Shown here: one piece after another, positions 46,879 to 55,881 of the stretch | How positions within the stretch are numbered: position 1 is the stretch's first letter | Layout of the letters: each line of letters starts with the position of its first letter | Assembly (NCBI RefSeq): GCF_004684085.1 | Contig: NZ_SRHZ01000046.1 | Location: 1-64,000 of the forward strand | Length of the DNA: 64,000 nt | Reading direction: 5' to 3' | Origin: Stenotrophomonas maltophilia | Lineage (GTDB): Bacteria; Pseudomonadota; Gammaproteobacteria; Xanthomonadales; Xanthomonadaceae | Program-made: the position numbers and the translations under genes | The notes under the pieces: generated by a model | Seen by the model: only the letters and a program-made list of their open reading frames with translations | Database searches by the model: none | Told to the model about the DNA's origin: nothing

Positions 46879-47081
46879 GCGCGGGGAGGTGATCAGCGCC
46901 CAAGGGCGTGGTCATCATTCTGGCGTCACTGCCACCCAGTACATCGAATTCCGCTGAATTTTGCGATTATTCCTAAGAATCGATGTGCAATTTCCATCAA
47001 TTTCTCACCGGTCATTGATGGGGGTGATGGGATTGATCCGGCCATCGGCTGCAGCGGCAGTGGCTCTCACAAGAGGCATCC

Positions 47082-47615
47082 TCAGCGCAGCGACTGTGGC
47101 ACCCGCCTCAGTTTGGCGGTGTCGTAGCCCATGGCCGCGATGCGCTGCACGGCCTGCTGGTAGTCACTGTCCGAGACCTGCGGTGTACGCGCCATGTACC
47201 AGACGTAGTCGCGCTTGCTGCGTGCCACGATGGTCTGGCCGTAGCCATCGTCCAGCCAGGCGATGATGTACTCGGCCTGGATCGGCCAGATGAACTGCAT
47301 GCCCCAGATCGCGCCGTTTCCTTCCTTTTCGATCCGGCCGATCGGATGCATCGATTTCTGTGGCGCGTCGAAACTTCCCCTGCGATAGGTGAAGGTGGTC
47401 TGGATGCGTCCATCCGGGCGCAGCGCGTAGCTTTCCACTGCGTCGAAGGCATCGCGTTCAGGGCGCGATGGAATGTGGGCGATCACGTACCAGTCGCCCA
47501 TGAAACGTGGAACATCCACCGATGGCGGGCGGGGCAGGGGCCGGGTGTCGCTGGAGCTGCAACCGGCGCCCAACAGGCCGGCGGCGAGCAGAGGAAGCAG
47601 CGGGAAAATGCGCAT
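47082..47615 (-). CDS. blc: lipocalin lipoprotein Blc
   Basis: 177 residues. The lipobox LLGAGC marks a probable outer-membrane lipoprotein. The lipocalin motif FMGDWYVIAHIPSRPE starts the barrel, and DYVWYMARTPQVSDSDYQ ends it. Blc binds lysophospholipids and fatty acids. It is the last gene of the lipid-modification operon, 8 bp after the methyltransferase gene. In the R. sphaeroides sigma-E/ChrR system fatty-acid genes cluster similarly, so a role in handling modified acyl chains is inferred. Confidence 0.93.
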   Translation of the reverse strand: MRIFPLLPLLAAGLLGAGCSSSDTRPLPRPPSVDVPRFMGDWYVIAHIPSRPERDAFDAVESYALRPDGRIQTTFTYRRGSFDAPQKSMHPIGRIEKEGNGAIWGMQFIWPIQAEYIIAWLDDGYGQTIVARSKRDYVWYMARTPQVSDSDYQQAVQRIAAMGYDTAKLRRVPQSLR

Positions 47616-47623
47616 GTCACACC

Positions 47624-48697
47624 TCAGCGTGGGCGGAACAGGTAATGGGCCACCAGCCATTGCTGGCCGTCGTCGTAGCCGAACAGCTCGGCACAGGCCA
47701 TCCAGAACATCCGCCAGCGCTGCCACCAGACCTTCGCGGCGGCCTGACCATAGGTGGCGACCAGTACGGGCATCAGCTCCTCCCGCGCCGCGTCCTGGTT
47801 GGCGAGCCAGTGATCGGCGGTGCGCTGATAGTGGGTGCCGTCCAGCAACCAACGTTGCTCAAGCTGCAGATCGCGCTGGAAGTGCAGCAGTGTGTCGGCG
47901 GCCGGCATCAGGCCCCCAGTGAAGAAGTGGCGCCCCATCCAGTTGTCGCCCCCGTCGGTCTCGAACGGGTACATCAGCGTGCGATGGGCGAAGATGTGCA
48001 CAAACAGCGCGCCGTCGGGTTTCAGCCAGTGCGCGATGTTTGCCAGCAACCGTTCGTAGTTGCGCACGTGCTCGAACATCTCCACCGACACGCAGCGGTC
48101 GAACTGCGCCGGCGCCAGTTCAAGCTCGTTGACGTCGCGGGTCAGTACTTCGACGTTGTCCAGGCCGCGCGCCGCGCACTGCGCCATGATGTGCCGGCGT
48201 TGGCTGTGCGAATTGGAGACAGCGGTGATTCTGGCCTGCGGATGGCGTTCGGCCATCCACAGCGTAAGCGAGCCCCAGCCGCAGCCCAGTTCAAGAATCT
48301 GTTGGCCGTTGGCCAGGCCGGCGCGCTGGCCGTACAGCTCCAGCATGGCTTCCTCGGCCTGGTCCAGCGTTTCCCGTCCGCTGGGGTAGTAGCAGCTGCT
48401 GTACTTCAGGCGCTTGCCCAGGCACGCCTGGAAGAAGGCTGCGGGTACTTCATAGTGCTGGCGATTGGCGGCGTCGGTATGCAGTGCAAGCGGGCTGCCG
48501 GCCAGTTCGGTGATGCGCTGGTTGAAACGGGCCGACTGCCCCTCGATTCCGCCCTCGGCCTCGTCATGCAGGCGCTGTGCGCAGAGGCGGCGGATGCCGG
48601 CACGCAACGCGGCATCGGGCACCAGGCCGCGCTCGGCCCAGGCGATCAGCCCGGTCTCGGCGTCTTCGGTCGGGTTCAGTGACGGAATGGCGTTCAT
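47624..48697 (-). CDS. second cyclopropane-synthase-family SAM methyltransferase
   Basis: 357 residues. SAM-binding motif LELGCGWGSLTLW, then VSVEMFEHVRNYERLL and the FVHIFAHRTLMYPFE segment seen in the methyltransferase subgroup that differs from true Cfa. It is one of two such enzymes in the operon. In alphaproteobacterial furan-fatty-acid pathways one methylase (UfaM) methylates an unsaturated chain and another (FufM) adds a second methyl; this one may play the latter part. That is inference. It overlaps the DUF1295 gene by 4 bp. Confidence 0.9.
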   Translation of the reverse strand: MNAIPSLNPTEDAETGLIAWAERGLVPDAALRAGIRRLCAQRLHDEAEGGIEGQSARFNQRITELAGSPLALHTDAANRQHYEVPAAFFQACLGKRLKYSSCYYPSGRETLDQAEEAMLELYGQRAGLANGQQILELGCGWGSLTLWMAERHPQARITAVSNSHSQRRHIMAQCAARGLDNVEVLTRDVNELELAPAQFDRCVSVEMFEHVRNYERLLANIAHWLKPDGALFVHIFAHRTLMYPFETDGGDNWMGRHFFTGGLMPAADTLLHFQRDLQLEQRWLLDGTHYQRTADHWLANQDAAREELMPVLVATYGQAAAKVWWQRWRMFWMACAELFGYDDGQQWLVAHYLFRPR

Positions 48698-49479
48698 GGA
48701 GACTGCTCCTTGGAAGGGCGGGGGAACCAGGGAAAGAACATCGGTGTGCTGCGCTGGTAGTCGCGGTAGTCCTCGCCCCGGCTGCGCAGGGCCTGCTTCT
48801 CGGTGAACGGGATGCCGCTCAGGTAGCGCAGGAACACATACATCAGCAGTGGCCCGGACCACGACAGCCACCACAGCGGCGAGCCCACCGCCAGCAGCAC
48901 GTAGCTGAACCAGTGCAGCCATTCGAAGAAGTAGTTCGGGTGCCGCGAATAGCGCCAGAGCCCATCACGGCAGGTGCGGCCCTTGTGTGCCGGGTCGGCA
49001 CGGAACCGGGCCAGTTGGCGGTCAGCCAGTGCCTCGCCGCCCACACTGAGCAGCCAGATGCCCGCTGCAGCCACCCACCACAGTGACAGCCCCGGGCGCG
49101 GATTGGCCGCCACCGCGACAAAGGGCAGCGCGAACAGAATGATCAGCAGCGCCTGGGCCATGAAGAAGCCGAAGATCTTGCCCTGGTGGCCACGCCAATG
49201 CTCGCGCAGATAGCGATAGCGCCCGTCCTCTTCTTCGTGACGGACCCGGTGCCAGAGATGCAGGGCCAGGCGGCTGCCCCAGAGTCCGCCGAGCACGCCA
49301 AGCGCAACCCGCGGCATCACTGCGCCATCGCCGAGCAGCGCCAGCAACAGCGCGGAGGCACCCACGCCCTTGGCCCACAGCACATCGACCACGCCGATGT
49401 TGGTGTGGCGACGCTGCCAGGCCCAGCCCCAGCTCATCACCGCCACTGCGTACAGCAGCACCCACCACAGATTGATCAT
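48694..49479 (-). CDS. DUF1295 membrane protein (steroid-reductase-like)
   Basis: 261 residues, six or seven membrane segments. The family motif GLWRYSRHPNYFFEWLHWFSY is near the C terminus, with GEDYRDYQRSTPMFFPW after it. DUF1295 resembles delta-14/5-alpha steroid reductases. In the sigma-E/ChrR lipid clusters it is a regular partner of DUF1365 and CFA-type methylases. It may act on methylated acyl chains. The ATG at 49479 overlaps the DUF2878 stop. Confidence 0.9.
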   Translation of the reverse strand: MINLWWVLLYAVAVMSWGWAWQRRHTNIGVVDVLWAKGVGASALLLALLGDGAVMPRVALGVLGGLWGSRLALHLWHRVRHEEEDGRYRYLREHWRGHQGKIFGFFMAQALLIILFALPFVAVAANPRPGLSLWWVAAAGIWLLSVGGEALADRQLARFRADPAHKGRTCRDGLWRYSRHPNYFFEWLHWFSYVLLAVGSPLWWLSWSGPLLMYVFLRYLSGIPFTEKQALRSRGEDYRDYQRSTPMFFPWFPRPSKEQSP

Positions 49480-50036
49480 GACGAGGCTCCTGCAAGCGGC
49501 GGGTGGCGTGAAGGCCGGGACCAGCGTCGGGCCGCTGCGCACAGCAACGGCAGCGCAATGCTCCAGCCCAGGCCGAGCACCAGAAGGCCCTGCCATGCGG
49601 GCGCCCGGAACTGCACTGCACCGAAACCCCGGGAGGCCGAGAGATAGGCCAGCGGCGCCAGCAGCATGCCGAACAGAATCGGCAGTACGAGGTGCCGCTG
49701 CAGGAAGGACATCGAGGTGGTGAGTGTCATCGCGAACGCCGCCCACAGCGCCATGATCCACGGGGGCGGCGCCCAGCCGGGGGGGGCGGCCGCATAGCGC
49801 ACCGCACCGCTTGCAGCCGCGCTGGCATCCACCAGCCACGCACAGGCCATCGCAACCAGCAACAGGCGCAGGTCCACCCGCGGCTGAGGCGATGTCAGCA
49901 GCTGGCTGCCCACGTAAAGAGTGCCAGCCAACAGCGCCGGCCATTGCCAGCCGTGGCCAGCGCCGGCCACGGCACACAGCCAGACCAGCTGGTTGCCGAT
50001 GAGGTTGGCCCAGAAGCGCTGCATCTCAGTGGTCAT
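49476..50036 (-). CDS. DUF2878 membrane protein
   Basis: 186 residues with about six membrane segments and the family opening RFWANLIGNQLVWLCAV. The function is unknown; co-occurrence with CFA-type methyltransferases, DUF1365 and DUF1295 is common. Overlaps on both sides (11 bp with the CFA gene, 4 bp with DUF1295) fix it in the operon. Confidence 0.88.
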   Translation of the reverse strand: MTTEMQRFWANLIGNQLVWLCAVAGAGHGWQWPALLAGTLYVGSQLLTSPQPRVDLRLLLVAMACAWLVDASAAASGAVRYAAAPPGWAPPPWIMALWAAFAMTLTTSMSFLQRHLVLPILFGMLLAPLAYLSASRGFGAVQFRAPAWQGLLVLGLGWSIALPLLCAAARRWSRPSRHPPLAGASS

Positions 50037-51285
50037 CGCCCACGGGCGCCGCAGGCTGGTGGCCCGGGCGCGCTAGCAGCAGATGCGACACGCCAATCGA
50101 ACGCTCCAGGAACCCTCCCTCGCAGTACGCCAGGTAGAACTCCCACAGTCGACAGAAGCGCGCATCAAATCCCTGCGCCTGCACCGCAGGCAGCTGGGCG
50201 AGGAAGCGCTGCCGCCATGCGCGCAGCGTCAACGCATAGGAATGACCGAAGTCCTGCTGTGCGATCAGCTGCAGGTCACTGGCCCGGGTCTTGGCGGCGA
50301 TGATCGCGTTGATCGAGGGAATGAAACTGCCCGGAAATACATGGCGCTTGATGTAGTCCACGCTGCGCCGGGCCTGTTCGTAGCGATGGTCTTCGATGGT
50401 GATGGCCTGAAGCAACGCCACGCCATCGGGCTTCAGCAGCCGCTGCAGCGTAGCCATGTAGGTGTCCAGGTATTCGGCGCCGATGGCTTCGATCATCTCG
50501 ATCGACACCAGCTTGTCGTAGCGTCCCTGCAGGTCCCGGTAGTCCTGCATCAGCAGGGTGACGCGGCCCTGCAGGCCGGCGGCCTGCACCCGCTGCACGG
50601 CCAGTGCGTGCTGTTCGGCGGAAATGGTGGTGGTGGTGACGTGGCAGCCGTAGTGCTGGGCCGCATGTACGGCAAAACCGCCCCAGCCGGTGCCGATCTC
50701 GACCACGTGGTCGCCGGGCTTGAGCTGCAGCTGCTGGCAGATGCGGTCCAGCTTGCGTCGCGAAGCCGTCTCCAGCGTCTCACTGTCGTTGGCGAACAGG
50801 GCCGAGGAGTACATCAAGTCCGGCGACAGGAACAACGCGAAGAAATCGTTGCCCAGGTCATAGTGGGCCGCGATGTTGCGGCGACTGCCTTCGCGGCTGT
50901 TGCGGCGCAGGCGGTTCCAGCCGCGCAGCAGCCAGCCGCCGACGCGGGCTGGGCCGTGTTCCATGCTGTCGAGCAGATCGCGGTTGCGAACCAGCAGCCG
51001 CACCAGTGCCACCAGATCATCACAGTGCCAGTCGCCGTGGATGTAGCTGTCGCCGGCCCCGACGCTGCCCTGTGCAGCTACTTTCCGATAGAACGCCGGG
51101 TCGTCGATGGTGACCGTGGCGTGCAGGCTGCCGCGGGCGTCGCCCAGCCGGACCTCGCCCAGCGCGTCGCGCACGCACAGGTATCCGTCGCGCAGTGGCG
51201 CCAGCTGCGCCAGCAGGCGACGGCGCAGGAAAACGTCCAGCGTGCCCGGTTGTGGCAGCGCTACCGAGGGATTCATCTCGTTCAT
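50026..51285 (-). CDS. cyclopropane-fatty-acyl-phospholipid synthase-family methyltransferase
   Basis: 419 residues. An N-terminal lipid-binding domain has DPAFYRKVAAQGSVGAGDSYIHGDW. The SAM site is VVEIGTGWGGFAV, and the catalytic-side motifs are SVDYIKRHVFPGSFIPS and YALTLRAWRQRF. It is full length for Cfa. The enzyme either makes cyclopropane rings or methylates unsaturated chains (UfaM-like) on membrane phospholipids. It is the fourth gene in the desaturase-led operon, overlapping DUF1365 by 4 bp. Confidence 0.92.
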   Translation of the reverse strand: MNEMNPSVALPQPGTLDVFLRRRLLAQLAPLRDGYLCVRDALGEVRLGDARGSLHATVTIDDPAFYRKVAAQGSVGAGDSYIHGDWHCDDLVALVRLLVRNRDLLDSMEHGPARVGGWLLRGWNRLRRNSREGSRRNIAAHYDLGNDFFALFLSPDLMYSSALFANDSETLETASRRKLDRICQQLQLKPGDHVVEIGTGWGGFAVHAAQHYGCHVTTTTISAEQHALAVQRVQAAGLQGRVTLLMQDYRDLQGRYDKLVSIEMIEAIGAEYLDTYMATLQRLLKPDGVALLQAITIEDHRYEQARRSVDYIKRHVFPGSFIPSINAIIAAKTRASDLQLIAQQDFGHSYALTLRAWRQRFLAQLPAVQAQGFDARFCRLWEFYLAYCEGGFLERSIGVSHLLLARPGHQPAAPVGDDH

Positions 51286-52049
51286 CGGGGTTTCTCGGCA
51301 AGGGAAGGGTGGTCGTGCACCGGGTTGCGTTTCAGCCACAGGCGCAACGCCTGCCAATGGATGGCAGCCAGCACCTGGGTGGTCATCAGCGGATAGCAGG
51401 CGAGGACCCTGGCCAGCCCGCGCCCATCCAGAGGGAGCCGCTGCATGACTTGGGTGGCATCGAACTGCCGAGCGCCGTCGCGCCAGACCTGCATGTGCAC
51501 GCGCAGATCATCGCCTGGAGCGTTGAACCGCCAGTCATAGCGGCAGTCCATGGGCATGAAGGGGGATACGTGGAAGCACTTGTCGAACTGCCAGCGTAGC
51601 GAGCTGCCTTCATGGAGGGCGGTGGAAACGGGGAGCACATACGCGTGCCGTTCCTTCCACGGGGTATTGGTGATGTCGGCGATGACGCAGTCCAGCGTGC
51701 TGCCATCGGCCTGGTAGCAGTAGTAGAAGCTGACCGGGTTGAACACGTGGCCGGCAAAGCGCAGATGGGTGAGTAGGCGTACCGGGCCGGTTGGCCGGTA
51801 GCCGAGCGTGCCTGCAGCGTGGTCGCGTATCGCATCGGCCAGTGGCTGTGCGGGATCGCCGAAGTAGTCGGTGCGGCGAAACTCGGCCAGGTTGCGTCGG
51901 TTGACCGACCACAGCCAGCGGCCAGTGAACACAGTCTCCAGCTCGTCCAGATCCAGCAGCAGCTGCGCGATCGGGTAGCGGAAGGCGTGCGGGTGCGGGT
52001 GATGGCGCCGGTGCATCACGTGTCCGACATAGAGTGCGCTGGCGCTCAT
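51282..52049 (-). CDS. DUF1365 protein of lipid-modification operon
   Basis: 255 residues, a typical DUF1365 protein: LYVGHVMHRRHHPHPHAF at the N terminus, RLLTHLRFAGHVFNPVSFYYCY in the middle and FHVSPFMPMDCRYDW. It is a constant partner of the FAD oxidoreductase upstream and CFA methylase downstream. The biochemical role is unproven; UfaO-like oxygen incorporation during furan-fatty-acid synthesis is one possibility. Overlaps of 4 bp on both sides. Confidence 0.92.
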   Translation of the reverse strand: MSASALYVGHVMHRRHHPHPHAFRYPIAQLLLDLDELETVFTGRWLWSVNRRNLAEFRRTDYFGDPAQPLADAIRDHAAGTLGYRPTGPVRLLTHLRFAGHVFNPVSFYYCYQADGSTLDCVIADITNTPWKERHAYVLPVSTALHEGSSLRWQFDKCFHVSPFMPMDCRYDWRFNAPGDDLRVHMQVWRDGARQFDATQVMQRLPLDGRGLARVLACYPLMTTQVLAAIHWQALRLWLKRNPVHDHPSLAEKPR

Positions 52050-53323
52050 GCGGCAACCTCGCCGAACGAAGGGGCGCGCCGGTGCGGCTCGCAGGCGCGC
52101 AGCGCGTCGACCACGCGGCGCGCGCTGCGGATGCCATCCTCATGGAAGCCCCATCCCCAATACGCACCGGCAAACCAGGTATGGTGCCGGCCCTGCAGTT
52201 CCGCCCAGCGCTGCTGTGCACGCACTGCAGCGTGGTCGTGTACCGGGTGTGCGTAACGCAGTGTGCGCAGCACCTTGGATGGATCGATGGCCTCGCTGCG
52301 GTTGAGGGTCACCACCAACGGAGTGTCACCGGGCAGTCCCTGCAGCAGGTTCATGCAGTAGCTGACCGTGCACGGTGCGGCAGGATCGTGCGGGACATGC
52401 GCGTTCCAGGCGGCCCAGGCCTTGCGCTTGCGGGGCAACAGCGATGCATCGGTGTGCAGCACTGCTTCGTTGGACTGGTAGCGGATGGCACCGAGCACCT
52501 CGCGCTCGATGGCGTCGGCATCGCCCAGCAGCGCCAGCGCCTGGTCGCTGTGGCAGGCCAGGATCACCTCGTCGAAGCCTTCCACGCCGGCGGCACTATG
52601 CACCTGCGCACCCCAGGGCAGGCGCTCGACAGCATGCACCGGGCATTCCAGTCGTTCCCGCACCTGCCAGCGGGCGCGCAGGGCATCGACATAGCGTGCC
52701 GAGCCGCCCTTGACCACCCGCCACGGTGAACGCCCGGTCATCTGCAGCATCTGGTGGTTGGCCATGAACTGGGCCAGGTAGCGGGCCGGAAAGTCCATCA
52801 CGGTGGCGGTGGGTGAAGACCACAGCGCCGACGCCATCGGCAACAGGTGCTCTTCGATGAAGGCCTCGCCATAGCGCTGGCTGCGCAGATACTGGCCCAG
52901 CGTGGGGCCCTCGTCTTCGGCCAGCAGCAGCGGCGCATCGCGGTAGAAGCGCCGCAGGTCGCCCAGCATGCCCCAGAAGCGGGGCGACAGCAGGTTGCGG
53001 CGCTGGCAGAACAGGCCATCCAGCGAGGTGGCGTTATATTCCACGCCGCTGCGCTCGCTGTGCATCGAAAAACTCATGGTGGTCGACTGCGAGGCCACGC
53101 CCAGCTCGTCGAACAATGCCGTCAGCAATGGATAGTGCAGCGGATTGAAGACGATGAAGCCGGTATCCACGGACAGGTGCCTGCCGTCCACCTGCACGTC
53201 ATGGGTGTGGGTGTGGCCACCCAGATAGTCGTTGGCTTCAAACAGCGTGACTTCATGCTCACCGTGCAGCCACCATGCGCTGGCCAGGCCTGCAATGCCG
53301 GAACCGATGATCGCGATGCGCAT
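52046..53323 (-). CDS. FAD-dependent amine-oxidase-like oxidoreductase
   Basis: 425 residues. The N-terminal dinucleotide motif is IIGSGIAGLASAWWL, followed by the flavin-binding motif VDTGFIVFN and a C-terminal FAD/substrate part with YAHPVHDHAA and WFAGAYWGWGFHEDG. This subfamily pairs with DUF1365 and CFA synthase in many bacteria and may oxidise or desaturate methylated acyl chains (UfaD-like). It starts 1 bp after the desaturase stop. Confidence 0.92.
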   Translation of the reverse strand: MRIAIIGSGIAGLASAWWLHGEHEVTLFEANDYLGGHTHTHDVQVDGRHLSVDTGFIVFNPLHYPLLTALFDELGVASQSTTMSFSMHSERSGVEYNATSLDGLFCQRRNLLSPRFWGMLGDLRRFYRDAPLLLAEDEGPTLGQYLRSQRYGEAFIEEHLLPMASALWSSPTATVMDFPARYLAQFMANHQMLQMTGRSPWRVVKGGSARYVDALRARWQVRERLECPVHAVERLPWGAQVHSAAGVEGFDEVILACHSDQALALLGDADAIEREVLGAIRYQSNEAVLHTDASLLPRKRKAWAAWNAHVPHDPAAPCTVSYCMNLLQGLPGDTPLVVTLNRSEAIDPSKVLRTLRYAHPVHDHAAVRAQQRWAELQGRHHTWFAGAYWGWGFHEDGIRSARRVVDALRACEPHRRAPSFGEVAA

Positions 53324-53324
53324 G

Positions 53325-54275
53325 TCAGTACCTCGCCTTGGCCAGCACCCATTCGGGGATCGGCTTGAGCTCTTTGACCAGCCCGACCACGGACATCGCA
53401 CGCAGTCCGTACCAGGTCAGGTCGATCTCCCACCAGCGGAAGCCCTGGCGCACGGTGCCCGGGAAGAAATGGTGGTTGTTGTGCCAGCCCTCGCCGAAGG
53501 TGAGCAGTGCCAGCCAGAGGTTGTTGCGGCTGTCGTCGCGGGTCTCGAAACGGCGGCGGCCAAACTGGTGTGCCAGTGAGTTGATGGTGACCGTGGCGTG
53601 GAACAGCACCACGGTAGAGATGAAGAAGCCCCACACCAGCAACTGCGGGCCCGTGGTGTGCAGGCCCGGCGCCCAGCGCTGCAGGGCTGCGCCCAGTGCA
53701 TAGAGGCCGGCGGCCAACAGTACCGGCACTGCAGTATCGAAGCGATCCAGCCAGCGAAGTTCCGGGAAGCGCGCCAGGTCGGGCACCCGCGACAGATCAG
53801 TGGCAAAGGCCTCGCGGGTCAGGAACCAGCCCATATGGCTGCGCCAGAAGCCGCGTTCGCGCGGAGAGTGCGGATCCAGCGGCTGGTCGGCATGGCGATG
53901 GTGGTGGCGGTGATGCGCGGCCCACCACAACGGACCACGTTGCACGCTGGCGGCACCGATCACCGCGAACACGAACTGCACCGACCGCGACGCCTGGAAA
54001 GTGCGGTGCGAGAAGTAGCGATGGTAGAACGCGGTGATCGCGAACATCCGCACTGCGTAGAGTGCGACGGCCACGATCACCGCGGTCCACGACACGCCCA
54101 CCCAGATCACGCCCAGGCAGGCCACATGCATCAGCGCGAACGGTACCGCCCGCAGCCAGTCGATGCGGCCCGGCTGGCCCGTGCTGGCATCAGCGCCGCT
54201 ACCGGTGTCGATCCAGCGCTGCACTGTACGCAGCAGGCGGCGGCGTCGGCGGGGAAGGGGCGCTACAGAGGCCAT
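53325..54275 (-). CDS. acyl-CoA/acyl-lipid desaturase, delta-9 type
   Basis: 316 residues, four or so membrane segments and the three histidine boxes of membrane di-iron desaturases: HRYFSH, HRHHH and HNNHH. It introduces a cis double bond into acyl chains, giving the substrate for the methylases that follow. It is the first gene of an eight-gene operon ending with blc, whose promoter is the GCATCCAT-N14-CGTA site upstream. Confidence 0.93.
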   Translation of the reverse strand: MASVAPLPRRRRRLLRTVQRWIDTGSGADASTGQPGRIDWLRAVPFALMHVACLGVIWVGVSWTAVIVAVALYAVRMFAITAFYHRYFSHRTFQASRSVQFVFAVIGAASVQRGPLWWAAHHRHHHRHADQPLDPHSPRERGFWRSHMGWFLTREAFATDLSRVPDLARFPELRWLDRFDTAVPVLLAAGLYALGAALQRWAPGLHTTGPQLLVWGFFISTVVLFHATVTINSLAHQFGRRRFETRDDSRNNLWLALLTFGEGWHNNHHFFPGTVRQGFRWWEIDLTWYGLRAMSVVGLVKELKPIPEWVLAKARY

Positions 54276-54306
54276 GACGGATCCCGGTTGGAGTCGTGTC
54301 TTCCTG

Positions 54307-54332
54307 TACGCAGCAGGATGCGCAATGGATGC
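54307..54332 (-). promoter_or_regulatory. ECF-type promoter of the desaturase operon
   Basis: On the minus strand GCATCCAT, 14 nt and CGTA, the same layout as the three other sites in this region. The -10-like CGTA lies about 31 nt before the desaturase ATG. Confidence 0.75.
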
Positions 54333-54356
54333 GCCACGGCGCAGTAAATTTCACAT

Positions 54357-55133
54357 TCACCCAGGCGTCACGGCGCAGCGTTGAACCAGCGGTTGCGTCG
54401 ATGCCTGCTGCCATTCGCTCGCCGGTCGCTCGGCAGAGGGCGAGCTGAAGTGCACGGTCACCTGCGGGTAGCTGCCGCGGGCGTCGCGCAGGTTGCTGGT
54501 ACCGCGAAATTCCAGCAGGCGGCGGTCACCGGTGGCATAGACCAGTGACAGGCGCGGCGCGATGCCGCCGTACCAGGTGTCCAGGCTGACCTCGATCGAC
54601 TGGCCATCGATGCCCTGCCAGCGTACTGGGGCGATGTGCCGCACCTGCACCGGGACGTAGCGCTGCCGGCCTGGCACCAGGAATGGCAGCGTGATGCGAT
54701 CGCCCTGCATCAGCGCCGGCCAGTGCAGGCGCACGGCCGCGTCGAATCCCGCATCGATCACGGCATCCTTCGGCAGTTCAAGCCGGCCCCGCGTGGGCGG
54801 GCTGGCAGCGTCCTCCTTCCACACAATCGAAACGGTATTGCCGGCCGCCTCGATCTCGGCCTTCTGGCCGCTGCGGCGGTCCTCCAGCGCGTAACCCCGC
54901 GCCTGCGGCAAGACGCTGGCCGGCAGATGCTTGCGGGCGAAGGGCTGGCCATCCGGGCACTGGTACACCACCCAGCGCTCAGCCCCCTCCGTCGCCTCGC
55001 GCCGCCAGTGCACTTCGCGGTAAAGAACATCGCCCTGCATGGAGGTGGCCACGCCCTCGCTTCGCAGCCAGGGGGCCGCCAGCGCGGCATGGGGCAGGCA
55101 CAGCAGCAGCAAGGCAGTGCGCATCGCGTTCAT
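54357..55133 (-). CDS. secreted protein of the ECF regulon
   Basis: 258 residues with a signal peptide (about 1-19, ending ALAA); an ATG four codons in is an alternative start. It is beta-rich, with a Cys pair (YQCPDGQ and C-terminal QRCAV), but no recognised family. It has its own ECF-type promoter, divergent from the sigma gene, and precedes the desaturase operon. Co-regulation with lipid genes suggests an envelope role. Confidence 0.75.
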   Translation of the reverse strand: MNAMRTALLLLCLPHAALAAPWLRSEGVATSMQGDVLYREVHWRREATEGAERWVVYQCPDGQPFARKHLPASVLPQARGYALEDRRSGQKAEIEAAGNTVSIVWKEDAASPPTRGRLELPKDAVIDAGFDAAVRLHWPALMQGDRITLPFLVPGRQRYVPVQVRHIAPVRWQGIDGQSIEVSLDTWYGGIAPRLSLVYATGDRRLLEFRGTSNLRDARGSYPQVTVHFSSPSAERPASEWQQASTQPLVQRCAVTPG

Positions 55134-55156
55134 CCGGAAGGGGAGGGCTCAGGTCA

Positions 55157-55182
55157 TACGTCGGCGGTGGCCGGTTGGATGC
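55157..55182 (-). promoter_or_regulatory. ECF-type promoter, leftward of divergent pair
   Basis: GCATCCAA, 14 nt and CGTA on the minus strand. With the rightward site its -35 forms the inverted repeat TTGGATGC-N12-GCATCCAA (55175-55202). Confidence 0.8.
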
Positions 55183-55194
55183 GCTGTGCCGGCT

Positions 55195-55220
55195 GCATCC
55201 AATTGCTGCCCCTGCACGTA
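55195..55220 (+). promoter_or_regulatory. ECF-type promoter of the sigma-chrR operon (autoregulation)
   Basis: GCATCCAA, 14 nt and CGTA, the same spacing as its divergent partner. It lies 37 nt before the sigma-factor ATG. The ATCC core is shared with the TGATCC -35 known for R. sphaeroides sigma-E. Confidence 0.8.
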
Positions 55221-55257
55221 CAGAGGACAGACCTTCACCCGCCCGCCGCGAACCCAG

Positions 55258-55881
55258 ATGTACCCTGACGCCGCCAGCACTCTCCTCAACTTCGATACCG
55301 CACGCATCGTGTCCAGTTCCCAGCAGCCGAGCAGCGAGCCGATGAACTGGGCCGGCGACATGGACGGCGTGGCGCGATTGCGCGACCGCGACTGCTTCAT
55401 GCGGATCTACGACTATTTCATGCCCCGGCTATGCGTGTACCTGCGTGGTCTGGGTGCGCCCGACGCCGTGGCCGAGGAGCTGGCGCAGGAATGTCTGCTG
55501 CGCCTGTGGCTGCGGGCCGCCGATTACGACGCGGCCCAGGGCGCGCTGAGTACCTGGCTGTACCGGATTGCCCGAAACCTGCATATCGACCGCATCCGCC
55601 GCGAACGCAGCTGGATGCAGGTGCAGGCGGCGGTGGAAGACGCGGCCACGCTGGACGTGGTCGAGCGCAGTAGCGCAGAACAGTTCGCCGACCAGGCCCG
55701 CCTGCGCCAGCGCATCAACGAACTGCCCGCAGTGCAGGCGCGTTTGGTGCGCATGTCCTATTTCGAAGCCAAGAGCCACAGTGAGATCGCCGAGGCGCTG
55801 GGCATGCCGCTGGGCACGGTCAAGTCGCATCTGCGGCGTGCGTTCCTGCAACTGCAGGCCAAAGTGGGAGGTGCACTGTGA
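55258..55881 (+). CDS. ECF sigma factor of the sigma-E/ChrR (ECF11-like) group
   Basis: 207 residues from the ATG at 55258; an ATG at 55342 is a shorter alternative that still keeps region 2. Region 2 includes RIYDYFMPRLCVYLRG and LAQECLLRLWLRAADYDAAQGALSTWLYRIARNLHIDRIRR, and region 4 includes ELPAVQARLVRMSYFEAKSHSEIAEALGMPLGTVKSHLRRAFLQL. The next gene encodes a ChrR-type anti-sigma factor and overlaps it by 4 bp. By family the signal is singlet oxygen or organic peroxide. The four matching promoters nearby define its probable regulon. Confidence 0.93.
   Translation: MYPDAASTLLNFDTARIVSSSQQPSSEPMNWAGDMDGVARLRDRDCFMRIYDYFMPRLCVYLRGLGAPDAVAEELAQECLLRLWLRAADYDAAQGALSTWLYRIARNLHIDRIRRERSWMQVQAAVEDAATLDVVERSSAEQFADQARLRQRINELPAVQARLVRMSYFEAKSHSEIAEALGMPLGTVKSHLRRAFLQLQAKVGGAL

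Noticed and set aside
54199..54414. Small open frame across the desaturase promoter
   Set aside because: It crosses the ECF promoter and the start of the desaturase gene and has no supporting signals.
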